The notes: generated by a model not told the origin, from the sequence alone. 64,000 bases of DNA from Isoperla grammatica (GCA_945910005.1 OX246747.1:11499035-11563034); one strand, 5' to 3'; counted from the first letter of the stretch, positions 10,078 to 20,690 are shown. A program made the numbers and translations.

Positions 10078-10199
10078 GAGCCTCAGGATATCCGTTGAGG
10101 CCCACCTTCCTACCCCTGTACGAAACCCGGATCCTGGCGCCGTAACACGCTACAATAACAGCCATATGTCCACTAGGAGCTGCATTGAGCGTTGTTTTG
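10078..10199 (+). pseudogene. HARBI1-like transposase exon
   Basis: After a TTTGACAG acceptor the frame reads GASGYPLRPTFLPLYETRIL and then stops. The alternative frame continues TRYNNSHMSTRSCIERCFG. Both blocks belong to the C-terminal half of HARBI1-type transposases: GDSGYPL around the second Asp, and RYN.SH..TR..VER.FG with the catalytic Glu. Here GD is GA, so the catalytic Asp is replaced. A 1-2 nt frameshift near 10,140 also breaks the frame. Confidence 0.75.
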
Positions 10200-10201
10200 G
10201 T

Positions 10202-10236
10202 TGATTGATTGATTAATGGGGCTTAACGGCTCATAT
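10202..10236 (+). repeat. SINE head fragment
   Basis: Only the first 35 bp of the SINE-like head (GATTGATTAATGGGGC...) are present, directly after the HARBI1 exon. The rest is missing. Confidence 0.7.
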
Positions 10237-10771
10237 TAACATATCTATAAGGCCTACATTACAAAAGCCCCCTAATCTACAGCTAGTGGAAACTGAAAGT
10301 TAAACAAATTTGTAAAATTTAATTTGGCAGCGGGAGGCAGATACCAACTTACGAACATCACAATTCAGCTGACGGCAAATTCATTTGAAAATTTTTAAAC
10401 CATGTTAAATTTAAGTAGGCTAATAAGCAGAGCTAGCAAGGGGACATAGTACTAAATTACGACCATTTGCAATTTAAAAATATGCAATGCATTTTGTTTC
10501 ATGAGTGCTTGTGGATGGACATTTACTTGACTTTTATATATTTTAAAAAATCAAGAAGATAAAATAGCATCAGTGGAAGGCCTTAACTCTGAGTTACCAG
10601 TTGTATAGTTCTACATTATGTGTCCCACACAATGTGTCAAATTGCATTGAGGCCTCAAAAATTATTTGGGATCATACCTCGGACTAACAATTATATTTAT
10701 AGTACAACGCCTGTTCTGTTAACAGGCAAGCAAAGCAATACCTGACCTGACATCGAGCAACATCCTATACA
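10237..10771. other. No gene recognised
   Basis: AT-rich sequence with no domain; it includes poly-T and poly-A stretches. It leads into an unrecognised open segment. Confidence 0.4.
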
Positions 10772-11032
10772 GACGAGGAGGGAGAAGCTAAACCAAGATA
10801 CCTTTTTCTTTTAGCATGCGGCAAAACCGTGTGCTATAGCACAGACAACATAACTGCACAGGCAGCGCTAACACTATTGATTGGTGCATATTTTGTTCTC
10901 GATTCCCATTATCCTATTGTTTACACAAACCTTTTAACGTTCTTGGAAAGAAAACTTTTACAAACTGTCGAAAATCCTCAATTCAGAGGGAGTATTACTT
11001 TCAACAAGTTTATGAAAGAGTACTGCAAGTAA
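10772..11032 (+). pseudogene. Unrecognised C-terminal coding fragment
   Basis: The frame DEEGEAKPRYLFLLACGKTV is followed by CYSTDNITAQAALTLLIGAY and LLTFLERKLLQTV, ending ...EYCK at a stop. A sequence of the form D..TA..A...L.. AYFVLD..YP......L.FLE is reminiscent of the C-terminus of uncharacterised transposon-linked proteins in invertebrates, but I cannot name the family. There is no start codon in good context, so it is probably a last exon or a remnant. Confidence 0.4.
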
Positions 11033-11647
11033 ATATGTTGTAATATATCGCCTTCTGCCTACTGCCCCCACAACACTTCTTTTTACTGAAAGTGACGGGA
11101 TTCGGCCCCTTGGTCTGGAGCGAGCCTTACCCCGATTAACCTTTGAGTATCAAAGTACATGTAACACGGTTTTCTAGGCTAGGGACTGAAAGCGTTACAT
11201 CGATGGTAGCAAAGCCTAACGGTTTCCTAGGAAATGTGCACAGGATTTCTCGTATTAAAACACGGCAATCGATGAAGAACATATCTTTATATTATATACC
11301 CAAACCAACACAATCATAAACTTGGATAAACATTCTACGTGATAGTGTTGAGAAATATTGCTGATAGTTATTTACAAACCTTGAACCATTAGTAAAAAAA
11401 AGACAGTTGTAAGAAATTAAGATGAGTAGTGTAGACTTGATAAAGACTTATTATGAAGCGAGAGCCTTATGGTATTGAGAAGCGGTGCACTATTGTCGAA
11501 TATGTATATTATCAAAAGCACTGAATTTACATTTAATTATGTTTATAAAATAACAGTGAATTTATATTTACTTTTTGTACACAAATCAACACTGCATATA
11601 CATTTCCAACTGACAATAAAACACGCTTTAGTCAGTGGTAGCTTCGT
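11033..11647. other. No gene recognised
   Basis: Unassigned AT-rich sequence. A frame from 11,469 runs into the YqaJ fragment but shows no domain of its own. Confidence 0.4.
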
Positions 11648-12197
11648 AACCCAAAGAAGGTTAGAAGATTAACTTCCCCCAAAATGTTTACAAGCCGAGC
11701 AACATCTCATGGCCGTCGCTTTGAAACTGACGCAATCAAGGCATATGCAAAATTAATGAATGTGACCGTTAAGAAGTGTGGCTTAATAGTTCACCCAGAT
11801 CATCCCTACCTAGCTACATCACCTGATGGATTAGTAGGAGAAGACACCGTAATCGAAGTCAAGTGCCCATACGTATCACGCAACTGGATTATAACACCTG
11901 AAACTGTACCATTTATAACTGTTGTTAAGGGTAATTTGGTACTGAAAAGAAATCAGTATTATTACTATCAGATCCAGGGCCAGCTTCACCTCACGAGTCA
12001 TGTGTTCTGTGATTTCATTGTATACCTATTCATTTAAGGACATGAAAATATTTAAAATGTTATTTGATCAACCGTTTATTGACGAGATGATGGTGAAATT
12101 AAATGATTTCCATACCCAGTACACATACTTATGGGGTATACAAATGGCCCACCTTGCTATTGCCACACAGCACATTCTTCGAGATGCTCAAGTTTGA
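11648..12197 (+). pseudogene. YqaJ-type (lambda exonuclease-like) nuclease fragment
   Basis: The frame reads NPKKVRRLTSPKMFTSRATS, then ATSPDGLVGEDTVIEVKCPY and YYYYQIQGQLHLT. This is the PD-(D/E)XK core of the YqaJ exonuclease family, with the D...EVK metal-binding signature. A frameshift near 12,000 moves to YSFKDMKIFKMLFDQPFIDE, the usual C-terminal continuation. In animals, YqaJ proteins of this type accompany ISL2EU DNA transposons. No transposase was found immediately beside this copy. The N-terminal part seen in the 38.5-46 kb copy is missing. Confidence 0.75.
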
Positions 12198-12975
12198 GTT
12201 TATTGGGTTTAAGGGCGCTTCAACCAGTTAGGTCATTTTGCGCCACCAAGATGGTGTTTTGCAAGCTTAAGACTATCGGAGCATCTTTTTAAAGGCGACG
12301 CCCCTTCAATAAAAAACACTCGATGTATGCAACTCAACTTTGTTTCTAATAAAGGTAGCTCGCTCATCAATATTGTACAAATCGGTAACCGTTCCGCCGA
12401 TCGTCATTGTTTTTTCTCCGTTCGGTAGGTGACCACTCTGTGGGGGAGTGACTTTTGCATTATTTTTCTATCTCGTCAGTTGCTAACTCGGATATAACCC
12501 TTATCATCGGATCTGTACATCTTTTTATTTCCTGTTATCAAGAAATTAATGACATCGACATCATTTTAGGTAACAATGACAGTAACAGAGCAAAACTTTA
12601 CTGAGGGCAGAATTTTTGCCTGTCACCTGTGAGGCAGAAAAGTTACCGTCAGAGCCGATATCAGAGAGACCCAACTTTCCTTTCCAGTGATAGTGCGCGT
12701 GTGTTTAACTACACTTTTTAATTTTTGTTTAGTGTTTAGATTTGTTGTAACCTCACAGGTACGTACATAAAGAACAACAGGATGCCCGCGAGCCTTCAAG
12801 TGCTAGGTAAGGTGTCCAGTGATAGTGGGCGTGTGTTTAACTACATTTTTAATTGACGAATTTTTTAAGACGGGGCCGGTGAAGTGTTCGTACGGGAAGT
12901 GTAAAAATAATAAATAGGCGTTTTCAGAACTGATTAGTATGCAATTATTGCAGAAAACAGATTTTTCGTGGCGGC
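12198..12975. other. No gene recognised; holds a 32 bp direct repeat
   Basis: TCCAGTGATAGTG(C/G)GCGTGTG begins at 12,683 and again at 12,815, about 132 bp apart, as a direct repeat of about 32 bp. It lies upstream of the MULE. No reading frame with a known domain was found. Confidence 0.5.
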
Positions 12976-12984
12976 CTATCTATG

Positions 12985-13081
12985 CGCACGTTCACGACGT
13001 CCAATATGCAAAAACCCCTTAAGACATTCCATGTGCGTCAAATCAAACAATTCGATGAAGAACTAGAAGATGATCCAAGGT
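12985..13081 (+). other. Possible 5' exon of the MULE gene
   Basis: An ATG-initiated frame (MRTFTTSNMQKPLKTFHVRQ, then IKQFDEELEDDPR) ends at a GTAAGC donor. It lies upstream of the MULE coding region on the same strand. A second possible exon at about 13,473-13,530 does not keep the frame open, so the link is uncertain. Confidence 0.35.
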
Positions 13082-14778
13082 AAGCTTCTAATTATTTTAT
13101 TTTCGGTTGTCTACTTTTAGTTTTATATTGTCTTTTTTCTCAATTTCTTGTGAGCATCAGGCGTGGCTGTATAATCAGGAGTGGGTTTACCGTGTAGGGC
13201 TTCACCATTGTACCTGATTTTCTAACTGACTTTGACAGCTAAGCCTAGACCCTAGGAGGTGTGTGTAAACCCACTAGGCCCAGCTTGAATAGCCCTAGGC
13301 CTGCCTAGTGTGCGTTGAATTAGTGAGTCATGATAAACCTAGGAACAGAACACTTTTTTGGCACTTCAGAATACGTGATTATTAAGGCTAGCCTATCAGT
13401 TAGCGAAAGGCCAGATTATTTTTCAAACCATAAGTATAAATTGACAATTAATCTATTTTTACCTCGTTTCTAGCGAGCTCCGGAACAACTGAAACCTTCA
13501 TGGGAGAACTTACGGTGAAATATCTAGGTATCTTTACTTTTTTAAATTAAGTTTTTTTATGAAGGTTGATAAATATTGATATGTCAGCAAATAGTGGTTT
13601 AAAAAAATTCTACAATTTTATTTTTTAAGTGCAACGATAGCTGTTTAAGTCTTAACGTTCAGTACTAACACTTCTAGACCATATTTGTCAAGTACACGAA
13701 AATGTAGTATGCTATAGGTTGTTATCTTAGGAATGATGGTATACAATTTTAAAACACAATTATATGTAAAGTATTATTGTATATGTAAAATTATATGTAA
13801 AAATTATTTGTAAAAGTGGAAAGAAAATGAGGAGGTGTCAAAATTCTCCTCTTTTACCAAGGCATCACACAAATTATGCAATGATGTAGAACATCATTAC
13901 TTCACATGTCAGTTTGATGCCCAAAATAAAACTCATAGACAGTCAAATGAGCACTATAGATTAACATCTCAAAAGTGGTGTAAATGCCAAATACCTTCAT
14001 TACATTGCCCAGCTCGAATGTTAGTAGCTGTTAGTGAACAGGGGGTAAATGTAGAATACATATCATCTCATAATCATGCATTAACGTTTGAAAACTGTAA
14101 ATACCAAAGAATTCCAGAAAGTACCCGTTCTTTTATCAAAGGAACTTAAGCCATGGGGGTTGTCACAGAAATAGTAAAAAACGTTCTACAATCTAATGCT
14201 GGTTTGAGAGGAAATCGAGATGGCCAGGTGTTTCCCCTCAAAGAACATTATGTTACTTCAACATACTTAAACAAAGTTAAAACGAACATGAAGGGGCAAG
14301 GGCGGATTGCGGACGATGCTACTTCTGTGTCGGCTCGTGTTCATGCGATGCTTAAGGAAGAAGATAATCCTATTATTGTATATAAATCACAAGAAATAGA
14401 TACAGTTATTGGGAACAAAGCTTTAGATAATCTACCACACAGTCATGATTTGTTTGCATTAGGCAAACAAACACAGGCACAGTTTGCAATGATGGAGAAG
14501 GGATGTGAGAAGGTGTTGTGTCTAGATGCAACTCATTCAACAACACACTATGATTTCTACTTAATTAATTTAATTGTCCCTGATGAGTATGGTGTAGGCT
14601 ATCCAGTTGCTCACTTTATCACCAATAAACAAGATTGCGACACTTTAAGTCTTCTTTTAGATAGTATAAAAAGCAGAAGCACTAAAAAACTCAACATAAA
14701 TGTACTAATGACAGATGACGACAATAGTGGATGGGATGCTGTGCAGCAAGTGTTTGGTAATGATATTAAACACTTGTT

Positions 14779-15071
14779 CCTGCCCAGGGACTGCTACCTT
14801 ATCGTGGTGGGCAGGTTTGTGTGCTTTGTTGATCCCGAGAGCTATGCCGGCGGAAGCGTATGCTTCTGGTAGGGCCACCCTAGCCGGACAGGTCCAGGAG
14901 GAGGAGTCAGACGAAATTCAGTCCACAACCTCCCCCTTCCCCTTTCCACCCCGCCCTCCTACTTGCCCCTTTCCTCAAAACAGCCCCCTATTGCATCTTC
15001 ATCTATCACCCACTCATTGTCTCGATTAGCCTCGTTGCAAAAATATGAGACGTTAAGCCCAAATATCAATC
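14779..15071 (-). repeat. SINE-like repeat inserted in MULE, 14 bp target duplication
   Basis: This is a reverse-oriented short-body copy. The hairpin tail (CCTGCCCAGGG on +) is at the left and the head (GACGTTAAGCCCAAATATC) at the right. It is flanked by ATTAAACACTTGTT at 14,765-14,778 and 15,072-15,085. With one copy of the duplication kept, the MULE reading frame is continuous across the site, which fixes both boundaries. Confidence 0.93.
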
Positions 15072-15154
15072 ATTAAACACTTGTTGTGTCTGTGGCATGT
15101 GCATTGCACTTGGCAAAGACAGACACGTGCATTCATTCGTGACCCCAATGTTCA

Positions 15155-15555
15155 GATGATGATTGATTGATGGGGCTTAACGTCTCATATTTATGCAACG
15201 ATGGCTAATCGAGACGATGAGCGGGTGATAATGAAGATGAGAAAGATGATAATGAAGAACAAAGCCACATCCGAATCAGATCCATTGTACGTCGCGTGAG
15301 TCGTCATACGGGAGTCCAGCAAGGGAGGGCAGGGCCAGGTGGGAGGAGAAATATTCAATGGGACAGTGGGGGGGAAAGGGGATTGGGGTGTGGACTGCAC
15401 TTCGTCTGACTTCTCCTCCTCGACCAGTCCGGCTTGGGTGGCCCTACCAGAAGCATACGCTTCCGCCGGCATAGCTCTCGGGATCAACAAAGCACGCAAA
15501 CCTGCCCACCACGATAAGGTGGCAGTCCCTGGGCAGGCCCCCCCCCCCCCCCCCC
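15155..15555 (+). repeat. SINE-like repeat inserted in MULE, with poly-C expansion
   Basis: This is a complete long-body copy flanked by CCCCAATGTTCA at 15,143-15,154 and 15,556-15,567. The tail end is followed by about 22 C residues, so the precise right end is uncertain. The poly-C may be a target-side or replication expansion. Confidence 0.85.
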
Positions 15556-16410
15556 CCCCAATGTTCAAAGTAGAGTGTCTGCGTCCGTAGTTACACTTAT
15601 GGAGGAGCGAGATGTCCACATATTTAAGAAAATGACTAAAAACTTTATCTCTACGTTTAAAACTGTTTGTCCAGAGTTTGTTAGTTATTTTCAAAAACAT
15701 AACTTGAACAGACCTGAAGTCTGGACTTAATGTTATAGCAATTTCCCCCATGGTAACACAGATACTAACATGTATTGCGAATCATTTCACAATAAACTTA
15801 AAAGAAAGTATCTTAAACGTTAGCAAAACAAACGGGTTGATGTTTTACTGGACATTCTTTTAGAAATGGAAAGGGACCGTTCTCTTGAACATGATTTTAA
15901 GAAAAAACCAATGCATTAACCTCAGAAGTACCTGCGTCACATCATAAACGGCATGAAGCTGGCTTAAAAATTTCCGATGGTGATGTAAGGCAGTTCAATC
16001 CTAGTATTTGGCAGGTTATATCACAGAACAAATCTAAAAGTGCGAACAATTTGATTTACTCAGTAGAAAAGATTGGAGATGCTTGCAACTCCGATTTCTG
16101 CTTTCAAAGATGCTTAGATTTGTCATGTCTCGGTTTATGTAGCCACAACTACCATTGCTCTTGTCCAGATATCAGTGGTCTTTGTAAACACATTCATAAA
16201 GTACATTCATTAGGGATGTGGAATGTTGTTCAGGATACAACTATCAGTCCAAGTAACGAAGTTCCTGATAGTGAATCGATAGTTATGTTTACTACACCAG
16301 ATGTGAGTCAAGAGAACACAAGTGACAATACTAATCAATCTGTAGAAGAATGCTTACATTATCTTGAGGAACTAAAATGATTTGTAAACAAACCCAATAT
16401 TCATAGGTTA

Positions 16411-17556
16411 ATGATGCGAAACCTTAAAAGAACTTTAAAAGATCTTGTTAAACAATGTAGAGGGGTTGCCGATAGTACATTTGAACAACCATCGGAATTG
16501 ACTCCAACAAAACGTGTTAATAATAATGAAAATGTAGAGCCTCAAACCACACCCAAACTTCATCGTACAACATTGAAACGAAAGCCATCTTGCAGTCCAT
16601 TCATAAGACCAAGTCTCGAAGAAAGGAAAAAAGTTAAAATATCTCTTCTAAACTCAAATTCAAACAACACACTGGAAGTGCTACCTACAAGTACTCATCA
16701 ACCCAAAACCCCTCGTAAAATTATGCATGCAGTACATCCTGTAAATACAATCATCAAAGGTGACACAAATAAAAGCGTACATTGTCCAAGCTTCATAAAG
16801 GTCGATACAAACACTTCCACGAAAAGTAATAATAAACTTTCATTCAAAAAATTTGACTCGTGTGGATCTGCCCGGACATATGAACGTGCTAAGCCCTTCA
16901 CTCCACCCATCACAAATGCAACAGAACTTGTGAGTCCACTAATAGAGGTAAATCCTGAAATAAATATTAGTCTTCTTCATTTAAAATCCCTTGAGCCAAA
17001 AGTTAGTGCAAGTGATCTGGAAAGTCTAATGGAAGCAGACTCCTCATTTCATACGGGTTGGCTTTATGATGCAATTATAAATGCTTACATACACAAGAGT
17101 TGTCAAAATAGTTCACGTGCTTTGTATTGTACAACAACAGCCTCTTGTTCAATCTTAAATAATATGAACAATAAACGCCTTTGGAAAACCGACAATCTCT
17201 TAACCCAAGATTTCATTTTTGTACCTTGTAATGTACAATCCCATTGGGTCTTGTTTGTGTGCAGGCCCAAAATACAGGTTATAGAATTGTATGATCCCCT
17301 TTACATGGCATGTCGTCCTATATATGGGACATTCATAAATAATTTAAAGTCTTTACTAAACAGGAAACTTCACTTCACTCCTAGCAATGAATGGAAGGTA
17401 TCCTGTCCCCCACATGCTATGCAATCGGATATGATAAGCTGTGGTGTTCACGTTTGCTATTTTGTGAAATGTCTCTTAACCGAGAAAGATTGTACTGACG
17501 TTGTAAATGCAACTTCTTTCAGGCAGGAAATCTATAATACCTTAACTCAACAATAA
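16411..17556 (+). CDS. Ulp1/SENP-type (C48) cysteine protease linked to a MULE
   Basis: This is a 381-codon open frame with ATG at 16,411 and no interruption. Residues 1-200 are basic and low-complexity (KKVKISLLNSNSNN and similar) and probably disordered. From about residue 205 a Ulp1-like fold is visible: DFIFVPCNVQSHWVLFVC (catalytic His about 278), VIELYDPLY (Asp about 295), and HAMQSDMISCGVHVCYF (oxyanion Gln about 338, nucleophile Cys about 344). C48 proteases cleave SUMO or ubiquitin-like conjugates. The gene starts 31 bp after the SWIM end of the MULE, on the same strand. MULEs carrying Ulp1-like domains are known, notably in plants. The intact triad contrasts with the dead transposase upstream. 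It could be a second ORF or the C-terminal part of one protein. Confidence 0.85.
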   Translation: MMRNLKRTLKDLVKQCRGVADSTFEQPSELTPTKRVNNNENVEPQTTPKLHRTTLKRKPSCSPFIRPSLEERKKVKISLLNSNSNNTLEVLPTSTHQPKTPRKIMHAVHPVNTIIKGDTNKSVHCPSFIKVDTNTSTKSNNKLSFKKFDSCGSARTYERAKPFTPPITNATELVSPLIEVNPEINISLLHLKSLEPKVSASDLESLMEADSSFHTGWLYDAIINAYIHKSCQNSSRALYCTTTASCSILNNMNNKRLWKTDNLLTQDFIFVPCNVQSHWVLFVCRPKIQVIELYDPLYMACRPIYGTFINNLKSLLNRKLHFTPSNEWKVSCPPHAMQSDMISCGVHVCYFVKCLLTEKDCTDVVNATSFRQEIYNTLTQQ

Positions 17557-17855
17557 GGCATTTGATAGTGCAGGCCTATGCATTAATGTAAAAGAAAGTC
17601 ACAAGCCTCACCATGCAATGCCTATTCTCCCTCTCTCCTTCTCTGTCTCTATCTGTATGTACTAAACGTTTTCGTTGCGTGGCGGTGCGGGCCAGCTCAG
17701 TCGTTTGCTGAGTCTATCCGCCCCCTGCGACTGCACGGAAAACTGTCTGTAAGTTTCTCGTCGTGCATTTTGCAATATATTGTTTTCAATTCCCATTCAC
17801 TTTTTTCTCCTCTTTCATTTGGTGTCGTTAAATTTGATGTTTTTGGGTGCTCGCA
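17557..17855. other. No gene recognised (possible 3' end of the MULE)
   Basis: Includes a CT-rich run (CTCCCTCTCTCCTTCTCTGT). No terminal inverted repeat could be matched to the 12.9-13.8 kb side. Confidence 0.4.
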
Positions 17856-18224
17856 ATGAGCAACCCAAGGCCTCAGGATTTTCTAAAAGCCAAGGCGTTG
17901 TTGGGTCCGACAACGAAGGTTGAGCGAGGCAAGGCCTCAAAAGTAACCCTGGCCCGTAAAGATCGAACCGAGCCACTGTGCTCCCTGTTCACAGGGGGCT
18001 TAATGTCTCGACTACCATCGGCCCTGTAGTGGATGCCCTCAGTGCACTGGCGGCACCCAGTACTGACCCCAAAAACGTTAGTGAGCTGGCTCAACAAGCC
18101 ATTCACCCCGTGACCGTCCTAGCTGTCCCCAAGATGGACAGACGCCCACAGCTCAGCCGTTCACTGTCGGACATCCCGACAGTGACCAACACTGACGAGG
18201 CTGTGAGTACAGTAGTGGCTGGTT
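17856..18224 (+). pseudogene. Unrecognised ORF, frameshifted
   Basis: The first frame, from ATG at 17,856 (MSNPRPQDFLKAKALLGPTT...SLFTGGL), shifts near 17,998 into a second (STTIGPVVDALSALAAPSTD... to STVVAG). The composition (Ala, Ser, Pro and Thr rich, no zinc knuckle seen) would suit a gag-like or ORF1-like protein of a retroelement, but there is no diagnostic motif. Confidence 0.35.
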
Positions 18225-18507
18225 AATCCAGCGCACAACAGTTTGCGTCAGCCTCGTCGATCCCCCCATCCCAGTACAGTAGTGAGGCAAGTGAAAGACA
18301 TTAACCAGCGTGCGAGCGCGACACACGAGCTACACAAGGCTCAACGCTCTGAGGGTAAAATGGAGTCGTCATACGAGTTCAAGATGACGGCAGTGTAACG
18401 TTGTGAGCGCGTACGCACCGTGTTTTGACTCGATTTTGGTGGTTTTTATTGCGTTTTGGAAGTTTTAGTTCAAAAAACCGTCGGGCCCAAGTTGTATCCA
18501 GATTATT

Positions 18508-18921
18508 TTGGCCGCCATCTTGGAAAATGTCGGCCGAATCCCAGTTTTCCTCTTTTCACTCGGAAACGGTAAAAGATATCAAAAATATTTAAGTAACCTA
18601 CCATCTACCATCAAGGCAACCAGCGTGGATATGGAAGCACATTCAGACAGCGAAGCTAGCGAGATAGAAGCCACAGACAACAGAGGATTCATCCAGCCTA
18701 ACGGAAGCGTAAAGCGCGCAGAAGCAGTACTGAATACCTTACCGAGATTGTCAAAACGGCCAACTCATTTGCTACCCTGGCTAAGCAACACCAGCCAACC
18801 CAACTCGAACAAGAACAAACTGACGCACCAGACTACTAAAAACTACAGCAAAATCCGCGAAGGTGCCAACCTACAAAAAAAGATTTTTCATTTTAAAAAA
18901 ACCACTCATCTGAAAACGTAG
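18508..18921 (+). pseudogene. Possible retroposon ORF1 remnant
   Basis: An open frame of 137 codons. An alternative frame around 18,720 reads STEYLTEIVKTANSFATLAK and looks more protein-like, so a frameshift is probable. No RRM or zinc finger was recognised. It is followed at about 19,230 by an (ATAA)n tail, which suggests a LINE- or SINE-type 3' end. Confidence 0.3.
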
Positions 18922-19243
18922 AGCGTTTGCCTAGTTATATATAATATTTTGATATTTGTAGGCCTACTGGAAAAAAATTATATTAATTGGAAACGTGGAG
19001 GGGTAAAAGTGTGCATAAAAATGTTAATCTTGCATGCTTTCCCGCTCAGCCAGTGGCCGTACAATCTTAATTCTTGAGTGTTTTTTATTGTTGGTCTGAG
19101 ATCCACAGAGCGACACCTGACGCGCTGGCCTGGTTGGCCGGCTTAGATTTATGTTTATGATTTATATTTATGATAACTTTATATGTATATTGTACTTTGT
19201 TGAATCTTAGCTGTTGCTTCCATACGATAAATAAATAAATAAT
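18922..19243 (+). other. 3' tail of an unidentified retroposon
   Basis: Non-coding sequence ending in GATAAATAAATAAATAA at about 19,226-19,243. Short A-rich tandem tails of this kind mark the 3' end of many non-LTR retroposons. Confidence 0.4.
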
Positions 19244-19338
19244 TGTTGGAAACAGCAAACTACTACTTTTTAACTCTTAGGCTGTATGCGTTATAATATT
19301 ACAAACATATTGTTTGAGCTAGGGTGGCAGGTCCAACT

Positions 19339-19710
19339 GAAGACATGGTCGAAATCACACCAGAGAACGTGTAGGGGGCCCCAGGTCTGTATGAATGGAT
19401 GTTTACTCCATCACACATAGACCTGGGCCCCTTGCCTAGAGAAGACCAAGAGTATATAATATTTAAAGCTTTTGAAGACGAGCCCACGCACGAGAATGCA
19501 GAGGAGGTGGTCGCAGGGGGCGAAGCATGTAGCATTTGCCTTATAAACACTCCTACTAGGATGGTGTCCCCCTGCGGCCACGCGTGCCTCTGCATCTCGT
19601 GCGTAGAATACACGGTAACGCACCGTCGGGCTATTGACGGCAGGCCAGTGCAGAAGACCTGCCCGATCTGCCACGCTCTCGTTGGGCGGTATGTGCGAGT
19701 GCTTAATTGA
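19339..19710 (+). pseudogene. RING-finger (C3HC4) protein
   Basis: The downstream ATG at 19,399 gives a 103-residue protein. Its C-terminal half is a RING finger: CSICLINTPTRMVSPCGHAC, LCISC, then TCPICHALVGRYVRVLN. The spacing between the fourth pair and the last CPIC is long, about 23 residues. The reading frame also continues upstream (PTEDMVEITPENV, then an in-frame TAG, then GAPGLYEW), so the gene may be longer and broken. RINGs act as E3 ubiquitin ligases. A possible polyadenylation signal (AATAAAATG) lies about 55 bp downstream. No BIR domain was found, so an IAP label is not justified. Confidence 0.65.
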
Positions 19711-19796
19711 CTGGTGATGTAACGTTTTAATTTCAATTCTTTTTTAGTATATACATAACATATACAATAAAATGTTTACCAAACATTTTTACTTGT

Positions 19797-20070
19797 TGAT
19801 TGATTAATGGGGCTTAACGTCTCATATTTATGCAACGACGGCTAATCGAGACGATGAGCGGGTGATAATGAAGATGAGAAAGATGATAATGAAGAATAAA
19901 GCCACATCCGAATCAGATCCATTGTACGTCGCGTGAGTCGTCATACGGGAGTCCAGCAAGGGAGGGCAGGGCCAAGTGGGAGGAGAAATATTCAATGGGA
20001 CAGTGGGGGGGGGGGGGGGGGGTGGAGGGGGGGGAAGGGGATGGGGTGTGGACTGCACTTCGTCTGACTG
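19797..20070 (+). repeat. SINE-like repeat with expanded G-tract, 3' truncated
   Basis: The head at 19,800 and the long body are intact. At 20,006 the usual GGGGGGG run expands to about 18 G with interrupted further G-runs to 20,040. The copy ends at CTTCGTCTGACT, lacking the tail. The G-tract has strong quadruplex potential. Confidence 0.85.
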
Positions 20071-20690
20071 GCAGCACCTTCAAGAGTTAAAGAGTGTTAT
20101 TCCAATGTACACTTGGGAGTTTTATGACAAGTTACCCCACCAATAGGTTGACGTAAAACATAGCTTACTTCTAACTAATACAGTGCAGCCTGCCCAACAC
20201 TCATATCTCTACTCCCCCATCAGGCTGGAGTGTGTCGCACGAATTATTGGGTTCTATTATTATTAAATCTACAACAATACTCGTTGTACTCAATTAATGT
20301 AATATAAGCCTGATTTAAATTAATTTCATTGTTTAGTTACAATATCTTGCAGGTAACTTTCTTATAACAACATTAAAGCAAAACAAAATAATGTGAGACT
20401 TGTTTCCTAATTAGAAATGAAGGCTGAAATACTTCTATAATAATGTAATAACTTAGATAAAATAAATCAGACAGTTTCAATTTCAATTATTGTAAGAAAA
20501 AGAAACTCCCTATTTTTGAAAGTAACTTTTGTTTTATCAAGTCAAAGCAAAACGTCGTATCTACCCAAAATATTTCCTATCTGAAATCCAAAAACTCGTA
20601 AGTAACATAGAATGTGGTATAAATGACTTTATTCAATTTTTCTTTTAATACTATTAGTAAAACAGTGACTGACACACACAGACAAAATAT
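20071..20690. other. No gene recognised
   Basis: AT-rich sequence, no domain seen. Confidence 0.4.

Larger units (their letters stand above)
8796..10199 (+). mobile_element. PIF/Harbinger transposon, 5' part
   Basis: The left end GGGCCGGTTTCACCAAC follows TTA at 8793-8795, the expected 3 bp target site of PIF/Harbinger elements. Next come subterminal GTTCAA-type repeats, a Myb/SANT gene (9051-9667) and a HARBI1 transposase exon (10,078-10,199). A short SINE-head fragment begins at 10,202 and no right terminus is visible, so the element is broken there. The two-protein content (Myb-like plus DDE) is the standard Harbinger layout. Confidence 0.7.
13817..16380 (+). pseudogene. Mutator-like (MULE) transposase with SWIM finger, disrupted by two SINEs
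   Basis: The first block (13,817-14,149) contains KWCKCQIPSLHCPARM, an N-terminal FAR1/WRKY-like zinc region. One in-frame TAA follows, and then the catalytic domain: EKVLCLDATHSTTHYDFYLI (first Asp) and NVLMTDDDNSGWDAV (second Asp). The SINE at 14,779 splits HLL...CLWHVHCTWQRQTRAF, and the second SINE splits NVQ from the rest. After 15,568 the frame is eroded (stops in VWT*CYSNFPHGNTDT and elsewhere) but keeps NMYCESFHNKLK. It ends with a SWIM finger, CSHNYHCSCPDISGLCKHIH. MULE transposases make DNA cuts for cut-and-paste transposition. This copy is inactive. Confidence 0.82.

Noticed and set aside
19399..19710. Viral or IAP-type inhibitor of apoptosis
   Set aside because: Only a RING is present; there is no BIR domain and no neighbouring viral gene.
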